A DNA stretch of 64,000 nucleotides from Dehalococcoidia bacterium (GCA_026003895.1 BPIC01000002.1:744001-808000); one strand, 5' to 3'; positions 1-8,259 are shown, counted from the stretch's first letter. Made by a program: numbers and translations. Notes: generated by a model not told the origin, from the sequence alone.

Positions 1-39
1 GGTTGTCCAACTCCTGCTTGCCCCGGTCGACGCTTCGGC

Positions 40-231
40 CTAAGCGTCTTCCCGGAAACCGATAACGGCAGAGACCGCCGCTCCAATGGCGAAGGCAAGA
101 AAGACGACGCCCGCAATCGTGGTCCAAAATTGCGCTGAACCACTTGGGGTGGTGTGCACGACGACGAAGCAGCCGACAGCTGCTCCGAGGAATGCGAGTG
201 ATATGCCAAGAAAAAGCGATGGAAGATACAT
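40..231 (-). CDS. small two-helix membrane protein, unknown function
   Basis: The 63-residue product is almost entirely hydrophobic, with one predicted membrane helix at about residues 5-25 and another at about 36-58. A short polar loop lies between them (around HTTPSGSAQ), and the protein ends in a charged tail (FREDA). No family is recognised. It is divergent from the HEAT-repeat gene that starts at 304, with about 70 bases between them for both promoters. The composition fits a real small membrane protein better than a chance reading frame, but no homologue is known to me. Confidence 0.6.
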   Translation of the reverse strand: MYLPSLFLGISLAFLGAAVGCFVVVHTTPSGSAQFWTTIAGVVFLAFAIGAAVSAVIGFREDA

Positions 232-303
232 CGGTGTTCAGCGGAGCGCTCGCCGTACACTATACGAGGACGCACGGTCCGTCGTCAGCGTGCTGAGGTT
301 TCG

Positions 304-1209
304 ATGAGCATTTCCAGCCTTCTCACCGAGATTGTGGACGATCCGAAGACCTCTTCGTTTACGCGCTTGCAAGCGCTCTCCAACTTGTCGGACGAACAGA
401 CGCGCGAGTTCGCAACAGTCTGGCCCACCATTCCCGTCGAGCGACGACGCGCGATAGCCGATTGGCTAGAGGAGCTAGCCGAAGATAATGTTGAACTGAA
501 CTTCGAGCCGGTCTTTGTCCAACTGCTCGACGATCCCGATCCGCAAGTGCGCCGGGTGGCCATCGAGGGCCTTTGGGAAAGCCGCGATTGGTCGCTCGTG
601 CCTCGCTTTCTCTCCCTGCTCCGGAACGATCCGGCGGCGGAGGTGCGTGCGGCCGCAGCCAGTGCCCTCGGCAAGTATGAGCTTGCGGTCGAACTCGAAG
701 AGCCAGCGAGCCGCTACGGTCCAGAAATGGATCGGGCGCTCCTCGACTGTGTCGCAAACGAGCGAGAAGAGCCGAATGTCCGCCGTCGAGCGTTGGAGGC
801 CGTTAGCACGCGCTCTCTGCCGGATGTGCCGCTGGCCATCGTTGATGCCCGGTCCAGCGACATCCCTGAGCTTCGGCTCGGCGCAATTTACGCGATGGGC
901 CGGACCTATGATGAACGCTGGCTCGGCGATTTGGTCGACGCGTTGGAGAGCAGCGATCCGGAGATGCGTTTCGAAGCGCTCGGTGCGCTCGGCGAGCTCG
1001 AGGCCGAAGCGGCTGTCCCCAACATCGAGCCCTTGCTCGAAGACGAGGACGCGGAGGTGCAGCTCGCGGCGCTCGATGCGCTCGGCAAGATTGGCGGGGA
1101 GGACGCCAAAGCCATCCTTCGCCGCTACGCAGGCCGGCCATCCCCGCTGCAAGAGGCTGCCATCGAGGCGCTCGCCGAGGCCGAGCTGACCGACGACCCC
1201 CTTCGGTAG
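304..1209 (+). CDS. HEAT-repeat protein
   Basis: The 301-residue product is acidic and built from alpha-helical HEAT/PBS-lyase-type repeats. Recurring units such as DPDPQVRRVAIEGL, DPAAEVRAAAASALG, DPEMRFEALGALGEL and DEDAEVQLAALDALG are visible from about residue 75 to 285. Such proteins are scaffolds for protein-protein contact and carry no catalytic motif; some relatives act as phycobilin-lyase-like adaptors, but nothing here supports that role. There is no signal peptide or membrane helix, so it is probably cytoplasmic. It stands alone, divergent from the small membrane protein upstream and convergent with the Mrp gene downstream. The partner cannot be inferred. Confidence 0.85.
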   Translation: MSISSLLTEIVDDPKTSSFTRLQALSNLSDEQTREFATVWPTIPVERRRAIADWLEELAEDNVELNFEPVFVQLLDDPDPQVRRVAIEGLWESRDWSLVPRFLSLLRNDPAAEVRAAAASALGKYELAVELEEPASRYGPEMDRALLDCVANEREEPNVRRRALEAVSTRSLPDVPLAIVDARSSDIPELRLGAIYAMGRTYDERWLGDLVDALESSDPEMRFEALGALGELEAEAAVPNIEPLLEDEDAEVQLAALDALGKIGGEDAKAILRRYAGRPSPLQEAAIEALAEAELTDDPLR

Positions 1210-1416
1210 CCCACGGCCGCGCCGGCGGTCAAATCAGCACGGAGCGCCGCCCTCAGGCAACGCCGTTGAACCGTCGCTGGACCTGCGGCATCGCTCCTCC
1301 CATCCGCCGACCGAAGCGTTCGGTGTCGCGGAGTTCGCCGCGGTGCACGTATGATGGCGGTCGCACACCTTCGGCCAAGCCGGTCAATGGCGATGCAAGG
1401 CGCCGCGGTCGTTGGG

Positions 1417-2508
1417 TTAGCTGATGATAACGGGGGCGTCTTCGGTTGCGTTGGCGACCGAGATCGCGGCGGCAACCTGACTGGCCACCTCGCGGAAACT
1501 CGCGGCGGTGGCGCTCTCGGGATTGGCGATGGTGACTGGCTTCCCACTGTCACTGCCAAGGCGAATCGCCGGATCGATTGCGATCGAGCCGAGGAACTTC
1601 AGGCCTTGCTCCTGTGCTGCCGCGGCTCCGCCACCGTGCCCAAAGATATCCGTGCGCTCGCCACAGTGCGGGCAATGGAAGAAACTCATGTTCTCGATGA
1701 CCCCAAGGACCGGGACATTGAGCTTGCGAAACATTGCCAGTGAGCGGCCGGCATCGAGCAACGCCACATCTTGGGGCGTGGTCACGATCACCGCACGAGC
1801 GGACGGAAGAAGCTGAGCGACCGTAAGCGATGCGTCACCCGTGCCTGGGGGCAAATCGATCACCAAATAGTCAAGCTCACCCCACTCGACATCGCGCAGG
1901 AACTGCTGGATCGCCGAGTGAACCATCGGGCCACGCCAGATCGCCGGCGTATCAGCGCTCATGAAGAACGCGATCGACATGATGCGGACGTTATAGCGCA
2001 CCGGCGGCAGGATCTTGTCGTTTGGCCCCTTTACGGGCTGTCTGGTGACACCCATCATCAATGGAACGTTGGGTCCGTGGATGTCCGCGTCGAGGATCCC
2101 CACCCGTGCGCCCGCTTGAGCCAAGCCTATCGCGAGATTCACGGCAACCGTACTCTTGCCCACACCCCCTTTGCCCGAGGCAACGGCAATAACATTGCGG
2201 ACGCCCGGAATGAGCGGCTCATCGGCGCGCGAAAACCGGCGGGAGACGTCCGATGTGAAGTCGACCGTGACCCGGCTCACACCCGGGATGGCCGCGACGG
2301 CGGCACGGGCCTCATTCTCAATCTGGCCACGCAAGGGACAGGCTGGCGTGGTCAACACGACTGTGAATCGGACCTCGCCGCCCTCAATCTGAATATTCCG
2401 TACCATGTTGAGGGTGACCAGATCTTTGTGGAGCTCGGGCTCCTGAACGTTGCTGAGCGCACGGAGCACGGCCGCTTCGCTGAGGCCGTCGAAAGTATTG
2501 CCAGACAT
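1417..2508 (-). CDS. apbC: Mrp/ApbC/NBP35-family P-loop ATPase (Fe-S cluster carrier)
   Basis: The product is 363 residues. An N-terminal MIP18/DUF59 domain (about residues 5-90) is followed by a ParA/MinD-type P-loop domain with the deviant Walker A motif GKGGVGKST and a later CPHCG pair of cysteines that in this family bridges a labile 4Fe-4S cluster at the dimer interface. Family members load or transfer Fe-S clusters to apoproteins. I chose the ATG at 2508 (MSGNTF...) because the open frame upstream runs through the tRNA-Pro gene and cannot be protein. The gene lies 32 bases downstream of that tRNA on the same strand, so the two are probably co-transcribed from the promoter at 2625-2654. 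Confidence 0.92.
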   Translation of the reverse strand: MSGNTFDGLSEAAVLRALSNVQEPELHKDLVTLNMVRNIQIEGGEVRFTVVLTTPACPLRGQIENEARAAVAAIPGVSRVTVDFTSDVSRRFSRADEPLIPGVRNVIAVASGKGGVGKSTVAVNLAIGLAQAGARVGILDADIHGPNVPLMMGVTRQPVKGPNDKILPPVRYNVRIMSIAFFMSADTPAIWRGPMVHSAIQQFLRDVEWGELDYLVIDLPPGTGDASLTVAQLLPSARAVIVTTPQDVALLDAGRSLAMFRKLNVPVLGVIENMSFFHCPHCGERTDIFGHGGGAAAAQEQGLKFLGSIAIDPAIRLGSDSGKPVTIANPESATAASFREVASQVAAAISVANATEDAPVIIS

Positions 2509-2540
2509 GGGGCTCCTCTTCCCTACGAGACGGCAGGGGG

Positions 2541-2615
2541 TCGGGATGCTCGGATTCGAACCGAGGGCCTCCGCGTCCCAAACGCGGCGCTCTGACCAGG
2601 CTGAGCTACATCCCG
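2541..2615 (-). tRNA. tRNA-Pro (anticodon TGG)
   Basis: The minus strand folds into a full cloverleaf. A 7-bp acceptor stem (CGGGATG with CATCCCG) closes it; the D arm carries GCTC/GAGC, the 5-bp anticodon stem is CCGCG/CGCGG around the loop TTTGGGA (anticodon TGG), and the T arm is CTCGG-TTCGAAT-CCGAG. The discriminator is A and no CCA is encoded. Anticodon TGG reads proline CCN codons. It sits just upstream of the Mrp gene. Confidence 0.97.
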
Positions 2616-2624
2616 CTGGAGAGG

Positions 2625-2654
2625 AGTATACGAGCCGCGCGGTAGAGTGAGCAA
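2625..2654 (-). promoter_or_regulatory. sigma70-type promoter for tRNA-Pro and Mrp
   Basis: Reading the minus strand, TTGCTC (2649-2654) is followed after 18 bases by TATACT (2625-2630), a good -10 box. Transcription would start a few bases before the tRNA 5' end at 2615, which is the expected layout for a tRNA promoter. Confidence 0.65.
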
Positions 2655-2744
2655 AACAGCGCCGTCCCCGCCCGCTTGCAGATGAGCGAGGCGCGGGACG
2701 GCATCGGTCCCCCACCGGGGACAGCGGCTACGCCAGTCTCGCGA

Positions 2745-3374
2745 CTAGCCTGGATTGTCGCGGATCGACTTGTAGATACGCTCGATGAACTGGTCTCGCT
2801 TGGCGCGCACCTCACGTTCGCGCTCCGGTGGCGTACGGTAGCGCTCGATCTGCTCAGTCGTCAGAATACCCTTCTGATCGAGCAGCTCTTCGATGACGCG
2901 GAGGCGGTCCTTCACGACCCAGAGCGCAGCACCCAGTTCAAGCGAGATGTTGAACAGGTTGTCGATGACCGGCGACTCGAAGTAGACGGGGTTATCGCGG
3001 TCTTCGACCTCGACTTTGAGTTGGGTGATCCCGCCTTGGCCGCCGGGTGGCGGCGGGGCAGTCACCGGCCCTTGAACCACGGGCTGGGACGGCGGGATGA
3101 AGGTCGGCTGCGAAGGGGGCGTGAACGTCGGTGCGGCGGCCGGGTTCGGCGCTGGCTGAGAGACGGGCACGAACATTGCCTGGCCGTTTGGCTGCGCCGG
3201 TGCGGCGGGCGCAGCCGGCGTGCTCGCGCCGTTCCCGCCGATGATGGTAATCCCCAGCTCGCGCGCCCGGTCCTTCGCGGCGGGCGTGACGATTTGGCCG
3301 CTACCGAAGGAAACGGTGCGCTGACCGCTAGCGGCTGCCGCTTCAATGTCCTTCGCGCTGATGAGCTTTGCCAT
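2745..3374 (-). CDS. microcompartment-associated protein with N-terminal tag-like motif and Pro-rich linker
   Basis: This is the last gene of the microcompartment operon (209 residues). Residues 5-47 (ISAKDIEAAAASG... then VTPAAKDRARELGI) resemble the N-terminal segment of HyuB from the same operon. From memory they also recall the G-T-x-L-T-P-A-A-R-x-x-L motif at the start of ethanolamine-utilisation proteins such as EutT and EutQ. Residues 48-115 are Pro/Ala/Gln-rich and surely disordered. Residues 118-205 form a charged helical domain (around ALWVVKDRLRVIEELLDQKGI) with no catalytic motif that I recognise. It starts 23 bases after the preceding BMC-H stop. I infer a cargo-assembly or adaptor role; no enzymatic function is visible. 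Confidence 0.8.
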   Translation of the reverse strand: MAKLISAKDIEAAAASGQRTVSFGSGQIVTPAAKDRARELGITIIGGNGASTPAAPAAPAQPNGQAMFVPVSQPAPNPAAAPTFTPPSQPTFIPPSQPVVQGPVTAPPPPGGQGGITQLKVEVEDRDNPVYFESPVIDNLFNISLELGAALWVVKDRLRVIEELLDQKGILTTEQIERYRTPPEREREVRAKRDQFIERIYKSIRDNPG

Positions 3375-3397
3375 TCTTTCCCTCCGAGCTGGACCGG

Positions 3398-4096
3398 CTA
3401 TTTCCCGGCCTGCAGCTCACCGGCCGACCGGCCGCCGCCGAGCTCGCCGCTCGCGCCGGACGGGAACGTACCGCCATTCGTCAGGATAGGTCCGATCTCC
3501 CGGCCCGGCCGCGAGATGACGTGCACGGAAACCACCTCGCCGACGCGGGCGGCCGAGCTGGCGCCGGCATCGGTTGCGGCTTTCACCGCGCCCACATCGC
3601 CGGCCACGATCACGGTAACGAGGCCGTTGCCAATCTGCTGCTTGCCAATGAGGTCGACGTTCGCTGCCTTGAGCATCGCATCTGCCGCCTCGATCGCGGC
3701 GACGAGCCCACGCGTTTCGATCATGCCAATAGCGCCACCACGGTTTGCCGACGTCGTCATTGTGTCGCTTTCCTCCCTCCGCGCGGCGGGCCGCACCACC
3801 TCAACTCGGTCCGGCTCCCGCTGGCGTTGCTCTTGTGGTCGCTCCTCTTCCAATATCACGATTCCGGCGGCGGCAAAGGCCACCCCATGCCGCGGCCGGT
3901 CCGGGACAACCTCCGGTTCAACGCGATCGATCCGTTCGGCCGGCGGCGAATCCCCGCCTGAAGCGGTCTCTGGCGTCGCCGAGGAATCCCCTCGAGCGGC
4001 GCGCGGCGACCTGCGCGGGGCTGCGGGCTCCGCGGGTGTTGAGACACCGTCCTCGGCCTTTCGGCGTCGGCGCGGCGTGCGCTCGTCATCTGCCAC
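3398..4096 (-). CDS. BMC-H shell protein with a long disordered N-terminal extension
   Basis: The C-terminal part (about residues 113-205) is a complete hexameric BMC domain (PF00936 type): [17 protein letters not shown], then [23 protein letters not shown]. It closely resembles the other BMC-H of this operon. Before it lie about 112 residues rich in Arg, Pro, Glu and Asp with no predicted fold, and a Gly-rich tail follows. The frame opens with a GTG at 4096 that has its own ribosome binding site (GGGAGGG about 4 bases upstream). A second, stronger site (GGAGGGAGG) precedes an in-frame ATG at 3760 that would give only the 120-residue shell domain. Both forms may be made, as PduB and PduB' are from one pdu gene. 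Confidence 0.85.
   Translation of the reverse strand: MADDERTPRRRRKAEDGVSTPAEPAAPRRSPRAARGDSSATPETASGGDSPPAERIDRVEPEVVPDRPRHGVAFAAAGIVILEEERPQEQRQREPDRVEVVRPAARREESDTMTTSANRGGAIGMIETRGLVAAIEAADAMLKAANVDLIGKQQIGNGLVTVIVAGDVGAVKAATDAGASSAARVGEVVSVHVISRPGREIGPILTNGGTFPSGASGELGGGRSAGELQAGK
3772..3780 (-). promoter_or_regulatory. internal ribosome binding site inside the extended BMC-H gene
   Basis: On the minus strand GGAGGGAGG lies about 11 bases before the in-frame ATG at 3758-3760 (protein [13 protein letters not shown]). Its position exactly before the globular shell domain suggests a second translation start giving a shell subunit without the disordered extension. Confidence 0.55.
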
Positions 4097-4174
4097 GTCG
4101 CCCTCCCTTCACACCCTCTTCGCCACGCATTGTCACGCCCTGCCCGGGAAAGGAATTCGCCGGCCCGAACCGCT

Positions 4175-6631
4175 TCACCGGTTACGCGACCCGACAGGCC
4201 GGGCCAACTCCGAACCGGCGACATGAGCGTGAAACACTGGCGGAGAGGGTGGTTCCAGCCCGGTCTCTTCTTTGCAGCGTGCCAAAATCTCTTCAAGCGG
4301 CGGCCCGAAGTCGAAGGTCGGCAACGGTCCCCGCGTCGCCCGCATTTCGGCACGGAGCATCTCTGTCGCGTCGTAGTCGATTTTCCAGCCGCCATCGTAG
4401 AGTACGACGCCGTACTCCTCTTGGGCCTTCTGCTCCGAGACGAGTCCCCGAATCACATCGAGTCGAACCGCCTCGGGGTCTCGCTCGAGCGGGTCGCCCC
4501 AGCCGCCGCCACCCCACGTGATGTAGTGCAGCTCGTCACCTGGTTCGACCACAATGTGGTCGGCTTTGGCCGGGAGTGGTATCTGTCGGCCGTCGGGCTT
4601 CACCAAGATCTTCCGGCTCCGTGCCCCCGGCTTGCCGCCAAGCACGCCCCACGGATAGGTCAACCAGCGATCGTCGTGGATGGAAATCTCGCCGCCGGCG
4701 AGCCAGCGATACACTTGGTCGATACCGTTCCCGCCGCGATGCTTGCCGGCCCCGCCCGAGTCCTGCACCAACTCGTACTTCTCGATGACGACAGGGAAGT
4801 ACGTCTCAAGGTACTCGTTGGGAACGTTGGTGAACTCGGGCCAGAGGCTGTGTCCATCAAGACCATCGCCAATCGGTCGACCGGGCACACCGCCGAACCC
4901 AATCTGATAGAGCTGGACCCACTCCCCCTTTTGGTCGTAGCCGCTATACATCAGGTGCGGGCTGGTACTAAATCCAGCAGCGGTCATGAACTCCGGTGCG
5001 CCTTTGCCGAGCGCTCCGCCGAACACGTCGAAGACCCGGCCGAGAGCGTGCGTCCGGCCAGACAGCGCCGCCGGATATCGCGGCTTGAGGAGCGATCCTT
5101 CCGGAATGCGCACCTCAATGAGATCGTAGTAGCCGTCGTTGAAGAGGATCTGCGGGTCGTGCACCATGATCAGGTACACACCGACGAACATCTTCAACAT
5201 CTCGACATTCAGGTAGAAATTGATCGCAGCCGGCGACTGCGGGTCGGTGCCCGTCCAATCGAAGATCGCCTTGTCGCCCTCGCGCCAGACGGTGCACTTG
5301 AGCTTATACGGACCATAACCCTGCCCGTCGTCGCAGACGTAGTCTTCGAAACTCTGCGGGGTCTCCGGGATCGTCCGACGAATGAGTTCGCGCACCGCAC
5401 GATAGTTGCGCTCGAGCAACGCGTCCAAAACGCGCAGGTAGGTCGATGCACCGAAGCGGGCGCAGAGTTCCCGAACGCGACGCTCGGCCATTCGACAAGC
5501 GGCAACGATGCCCATCAGGTCAGATCGGTTCCATTCCGGCAGGCGAACCTGATCGAGGATGAGCTGCAGCCGCTCTTCATCGAGCTCACCGCGCTTGTAC
5601 AGCTTGAACGGCTTGATGATCACGCCTTCGGAGTGAATGGTTCGGGCATCGATCGGCATACTGCTGGGCACCGCTCCGCCGACGTCCGTGAGGTGGCCAA
5701 ACATGCTCGCCCAGCCGACGAGCTGGCCCTCGTAGAAAATCGGCAGCAGCACCAGCCAGTCGTTCAGGTGGCTGATTGCGCCGGCACAGGAGTAGGGGTC
5801 GTTCAGAAGGAAGATATCGCCTTCTTCGATCGTCCCCTTGTATTCCCGAAGGAAACCGGCGATGAACGAGCCAAACTGGCCAACCACCATCTTGCCGTCA
5901 GGATTGGCGATCAGTGGGAACTCGTCGTGCTGCTCGCGAATGCCGGGAGACATTGCGGTTCGGAACAACACGGCGTCCATCTCATGCCGAATGTTGCGGA
6001 GCGCGTTTTCGATCAGGTCGATGGTGACCGGATCGAGCGGCTCGTCCACCCTTGTGGCGGGCGGCACGGGCGCGGGGGATTCGGTCACCGGCATGGATGG
6101 TTGAGCCAGCGGCACCGTCGGCGCAAGCATGGCCTCAACAAGGTTCTGGCCCTGAGGAACAACGGTTGCCCAACCGTTCGGCTCCTGCTCGACGACTCGC
6201 CCGCCGTTGGGCGGCGGAGTTGGCGTGGGCTGGGGCTCAGCGGCCGGGGGCGCCGCCTGCGCCGCTGCTGCGGCCTCGGCGGGGGTTCGAAAGAGGGTTG
6301 AGGGATAATTCGCCGGCTTCCGCTCGGGAATTGGTTCGGGTCGGATCGGCAGCGGTCGCGGGCGAACCGAAGGGCGGGAGGCAGGGGTCATCGATGCCGG
6401 CGCCGTCGGTTGCGGGGCCATCTGCACCGGCTGAGAGGGTGCGGCGACCTGCTGAATGACGATCCCACGGGACCGCGCGTATGTCTGAGCGGGCTGTGTG
6501 ACCGTCGTCCCTTCCCGGACATAAATCAGCCGATAGCCGGCTGCCGCTGCACGAATGACGGCATTGGTATCGAGCACTTCGCCCTGATACTGCACTGCGG
6601 TGACGGTGCCGTCACTACCGTTGGTTGCCAT
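4175..6631 (-). CDS. HyuB-type hydantoinase B/oxoprolinase-family subunit with N-terminal cargo-tag-like extension
   Basis: The 818-residue product has three parts. Residues about 15-62 repeat the motif of the 209-residue operon protein (IRAAAAGYR... VTQPAQTYARSRGI). Residues 63-195 are a Pro/Ala-rich linker. From about residue 198 (LDPVTIDLIENALRNIRHEMD) runs a complete hydantoinase B domain, including IREQHDEFPLI, LNDPYSCAGAISHLND and the glycine-rich end of the catalytic domain (ITWGGGGWGDPLERDP). Usual HyuB proteins are roughly 520-600 residues and start directly at this domain. With HyuA it would form an ATP-dependent enzyme of the N-methylhydantoinase, 5-oxoprolinase, acetone or acetophenone carboxylase group; the substrate cannot be told from sequence. 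The extension probably directs it into the shell encoded by its neighbours. Confidence 0.93.
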   Translation of the reverse strand: MATNGSDGTVTAVQYQGEVLDTNAVIRAAAAGYRLIYVREGTTVTQPAQTYARSRGIVIQQVAAPSQPVQMAPQPTAPASMTPASRPSVRPRPLPIRPEPIPERKPANYPSTLFRTPAEAAAAAQAAPPAAEPQPTPTPPPNGGRVVEQEPNGWATVVPQGQNLVEAMLAPTVPLAQPSMPVTESPAPVPPATRVDEPLDPVTIDLIENALRNIRHEMDAVLFRTAMSPGIREQHDEFPLIANPDGKMVVGQFGSFIAGFLREYKGTIEEGDIFLLNDPYSCAGAISHLNDWLVLLPIFYEGQLVGWASMFGHLTDVGGAVPSSMPIDARTIHSEGVIIKPFKLYKRGELDEERLQLILDQVRLPEWNRSDLMGIVAACRMAERRVRELCARFGASTYLRVLDALLERNYRAVRELIRRTIPETPQSFEDYVCDDGQGYGPYKLKCTVWREGDKAIFDWTGTDPQSPAAINFYLNVEMLKMFVGVYLIMVHDPQILFNDGYYDLIEVRIPEGSLLKPRYPAALSGRTHALGRVFDVFGGALGKGAPEFMTAAGFSTSPHLMYSGYDQKGEWVQLYQIGFGGVPGRPIGDGLDGHSLWPEFTNVPNEYLETYFPVVIEKYELVQDSGGAGKHRGGNGIDQVYRWLAGGEISIHDDRWLTYPWGVLGGKPGARSRKILVKPDGRQIPLPAKADHIVVEPGDELHYITWGGGGWGDPLERDPEAVRLDVIRGLVSEQKAQEEYGVVLYDGGWKIDYDATEMLRAEMRATRGPLPTFDFGPPLEEILARCKEETGLEPPSPPVFHAHVAGSELARPVGSRNR

Positions 6632-6668
6632 GTCCGCCCTCTTTAGTATCGACTAGAGCTACGTGGGC

Positions 6669-6691
6669 GCCGCCCCGAGTGCCGGGGCGGC
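6669..6691 (-). other. 9-bp GC stem-loop between BMC-T and HyuB genes
   Basis: GCCGCCCCG and CGGGGCGGC form a perfect 9-bp stem around a 5-base loop. It lies in the 96-base spacer between the last of the first shell genes and HyuB. No T-run follows on the minus strand, so it is unlikely to be a strong terminator. A role in mRNA stability or partial attenuation, setting the shell-to-cargo ratio, is inferred. Confidence 0.5.
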
Positions 6692-6727
6692 AACGGGAGC
6701 AATTAACTAGCGGTGACCACGCAGATC

Positions 6728-7363
6728 TTACTGACCCGGCCTGCCGCGAATGGCCCCAATGGATTGTATCACCGCGTCGCGCGCCGTCTGAACCTGTGAC
6801 TCGGTGCCCGAAACGATGATCCGACCGGCTGGTCCAATCGAACTAATCGACACCAGTTTGATGTCGGCGGCCTTTTCAGCCTCGTTCGCTGCGAGGCAGG
6901 CGTAGCCCGCCGGCGCGATCTCCATCACCAGCATCGCCTCACCGGGAACGATCATGGAGCCGCGCCGCATCTGGTTCACCAGCTGCGCCTGATACGGATC
7001 GACATTGCTGATCACTTGCGTCGAAACGATTTGTGCTGCCAGCCGATCCTCTTCGTTCAATTCGAGACTCTCGAGCATGGCCGAGGCGGCTGAGCGAATC
7101 GCCTCTTGGCTTCGCGCGTGTAGCTCGAGAATCCCAAACTGCCGCTCGACAAGCTGCATGCCGGGTCGAACATCGGATGATTTGAGGGCAATGTCGGCAA
7201 TGCGATAGATGGCATTGCCGGGCGCGACCTCAACATACAGCTCGGCCTGGCCAGCGGTCGGCATGTCGCCATTCATCAACGTTCCCATGAAGGCCGCATA
7301 CTGCGGCTGCATGCGGTCGATGAAGGCGAAGGTACGAAGCTGAAATCCGCCGCGTTCCTGCAT
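6728..7363 (-). CDS. BMC-T tandem-domain shell protein
   Basis: The 211-residue product has two successive BMC folds, about residues 25-105 (around AELYVEVAPGNAIYRIADIALKS) and 120-205 (around AMLVMEIAPAGYACLAANEAEKA, ending VQTARDAVIQSIGAI). Tandem-domain proteins assemble as trimers that look like hexamers and often carry the larger, gated pores of a microcompartment facet. It starts 3 bases after the preceding BMC-H stop, so the two are translated together. Pore residues cannot be assigned without a structure. The C-terminal half is the better conserved one. Confidence 0.9.
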   Translation of the reverse strand: MQERGGFQLRTFAFIDRMQPQYAAFMGTLMNGDMPTAGQAELYVEVAPGNAIYRIADIALKSSDVRPGMQLVERQFGILELHARSQEAIRSAASAMLESLELNEEDRLAAQIVSTQVISNVDPYQAQLVNQMRRGSMIVPGEAMLVMEIAPAGYACLAANEAEKAADIKLVSISSIGPAGRIIVSGTESQVQTARDAVIQSIGAIRGRPGQ

Positions 7364-7366
7364 CGC

Positions 7367-7657
7367 TTAGTCGACACCGTCGCGGCCAACCGCGCTCAGC
7401 AGGCTGGCAAGCTCAGGGTGCGGCCGCGGAATGACGTGGACCGAGACGACTTCGCCGACACGCTCGGCTGCCATCGCACCGGCATCGGTGGCCGCTTTGA
7501 CAGCGCCGACGTCGCCTCGAACGATGACCGTGATCAGGCCCGCGCCGACCTGTGCACGGCCGACGAGCTCAACATTCGCCGCCTTCACCATCGCGTCGGC
7601 GGCTTCGATGGCGGCCACCAAGCCGCGAGTCTCGATCAGCCCAAGGGATCCGCCCAT
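7367..7657 (-). CDS. BMC-H hexameric shell protein
   Basis: The 96-residue product is a canonical single BMC domain: [53 protein letters not shown]. Length and order match major shell subunits such as PduA, EutM and CcmK. It is nearly the same as the domain of the extended BMC-H at 3398-4096, which suggests a gene duplication within the operon followed by acquisition of the extension. This compact form is probably the main facet tile. Confidence 0.96.
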   Translation of the reverse strand: MGGSLGLIETRGLVAAIEAADAMVKAANVELVGRAQVGAGLITVIVRGDVGAVKAATDAGAMAAERVGEVVSVHVIPRPHPELASLLSAVGRDGVD

Positions 7658-7950
7658 GTTTCCTCCCGTTTTCCTTGCTCATCCACCCTGCGGGCAGATG
7701 CGCCAGTGACAGAATTTCGATGGCGCCACGGTCTCGCGTTGCCGGCGTCACCGGCCGCCGTGCCGGTTCGCCGACTTCAGGGTTCGCGGACTGCGGTCAT
7801 GCTCGGCGTCGTCACCCCCTCGATCCTGACCATTTCAATCGGCGACGCAATTGAAACGCCAGTTCATCGGTCTGGTTCAAGCGTTGATCGACGCGTGCAC
7901 GCGCGTCGCAGTCATCATACTGAAATTCGCGGCGAGGCATCGTCGTTGGC
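7658..7950 (-). other. 293-base gap inside the operon, no clear gene
   Basis: Spacers elsewhere among the shell genes are only a few to about 100 bases, so this gap is long. It holds a small 6-bp hairpin (ACCGGC/GCCGGT, 7750-7767). On the minus strand there is a short frame from an ATG near 7937 to 7812 (MPRREFQYDDCD..., about 42 residues, no recognised fold). I do not call it a gene. The gap could hold an internal promoter or mRNA-processing signal. Confidence 0.4.
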
Positions 7951-8259
7951 TCACCGTTTGTCAATGGCAAGGCGGCGGCCGCCATTGCGACCCTCTTCCG
8001 TCTCGACACTATCGACGATTCCGACAATGGAGGCATCGGTTGGCGCGTCTCGCGTCTGTTCGGTTGCCCGTGCCGACGCGCCAGTGACGACGAGCACTAC
8101 TTCACCGGCGCCCGCCCCAACGGTGTCCGTCGCGACGAATACTTCACCGGTCAATGTGCCATCGCTGTCACGGCGCTGGACAAGCAGCAGCTTCGCCCCG
8201 CGGAACCCCGGGTCTTTGGCCGTCGCCACCACCGTTCCGACGACTTCACAAACAATCAT
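7951..8259 (-). CDS. BMC-P (EutN/CcmL-type) pentameric vertex protein
   Basis: The 102-residue product starts MIVCEVVGTVVATAKDP, continues with GAKLLLVQ and a DTVGAGAGEVVLVVTG segment, and ends VGIVDSVE. This is the order of the EutN/CcmL family, which forms pentamers that close the vertices of microcompartments. The start codon overlaps the HyuA stop by 4 bases (ATGA), so enzyme and vertex protein are translationally coupled. The C-terminal tail after about residue 88 is polar and not conserved. Confidence 0.95.
   Translation of the reverse strand: MIVCEVVGTVVATAKDPGFRGAKLLLVQRRDSDGTLTGEVFVATDTVGAGAGEVVLVVTGASARATEQTRDAPTDASIVGIVDSVETEEGRNGGRRLAIDKR

Noticed and set aside
2509-2715. Upstream 69-codon extension of the Mrp frame
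   Set aside because: It translates the tRNA-Pro gene and its promoter; the ATG at 2508 opens the conserved protein.
4130-6301. Long plus-strand frame of 723 codons opposite HyuB
   Set aside because: It is the antisense of a conserved gene, kept open by GC-rich codon bias, with no recognisable domain.
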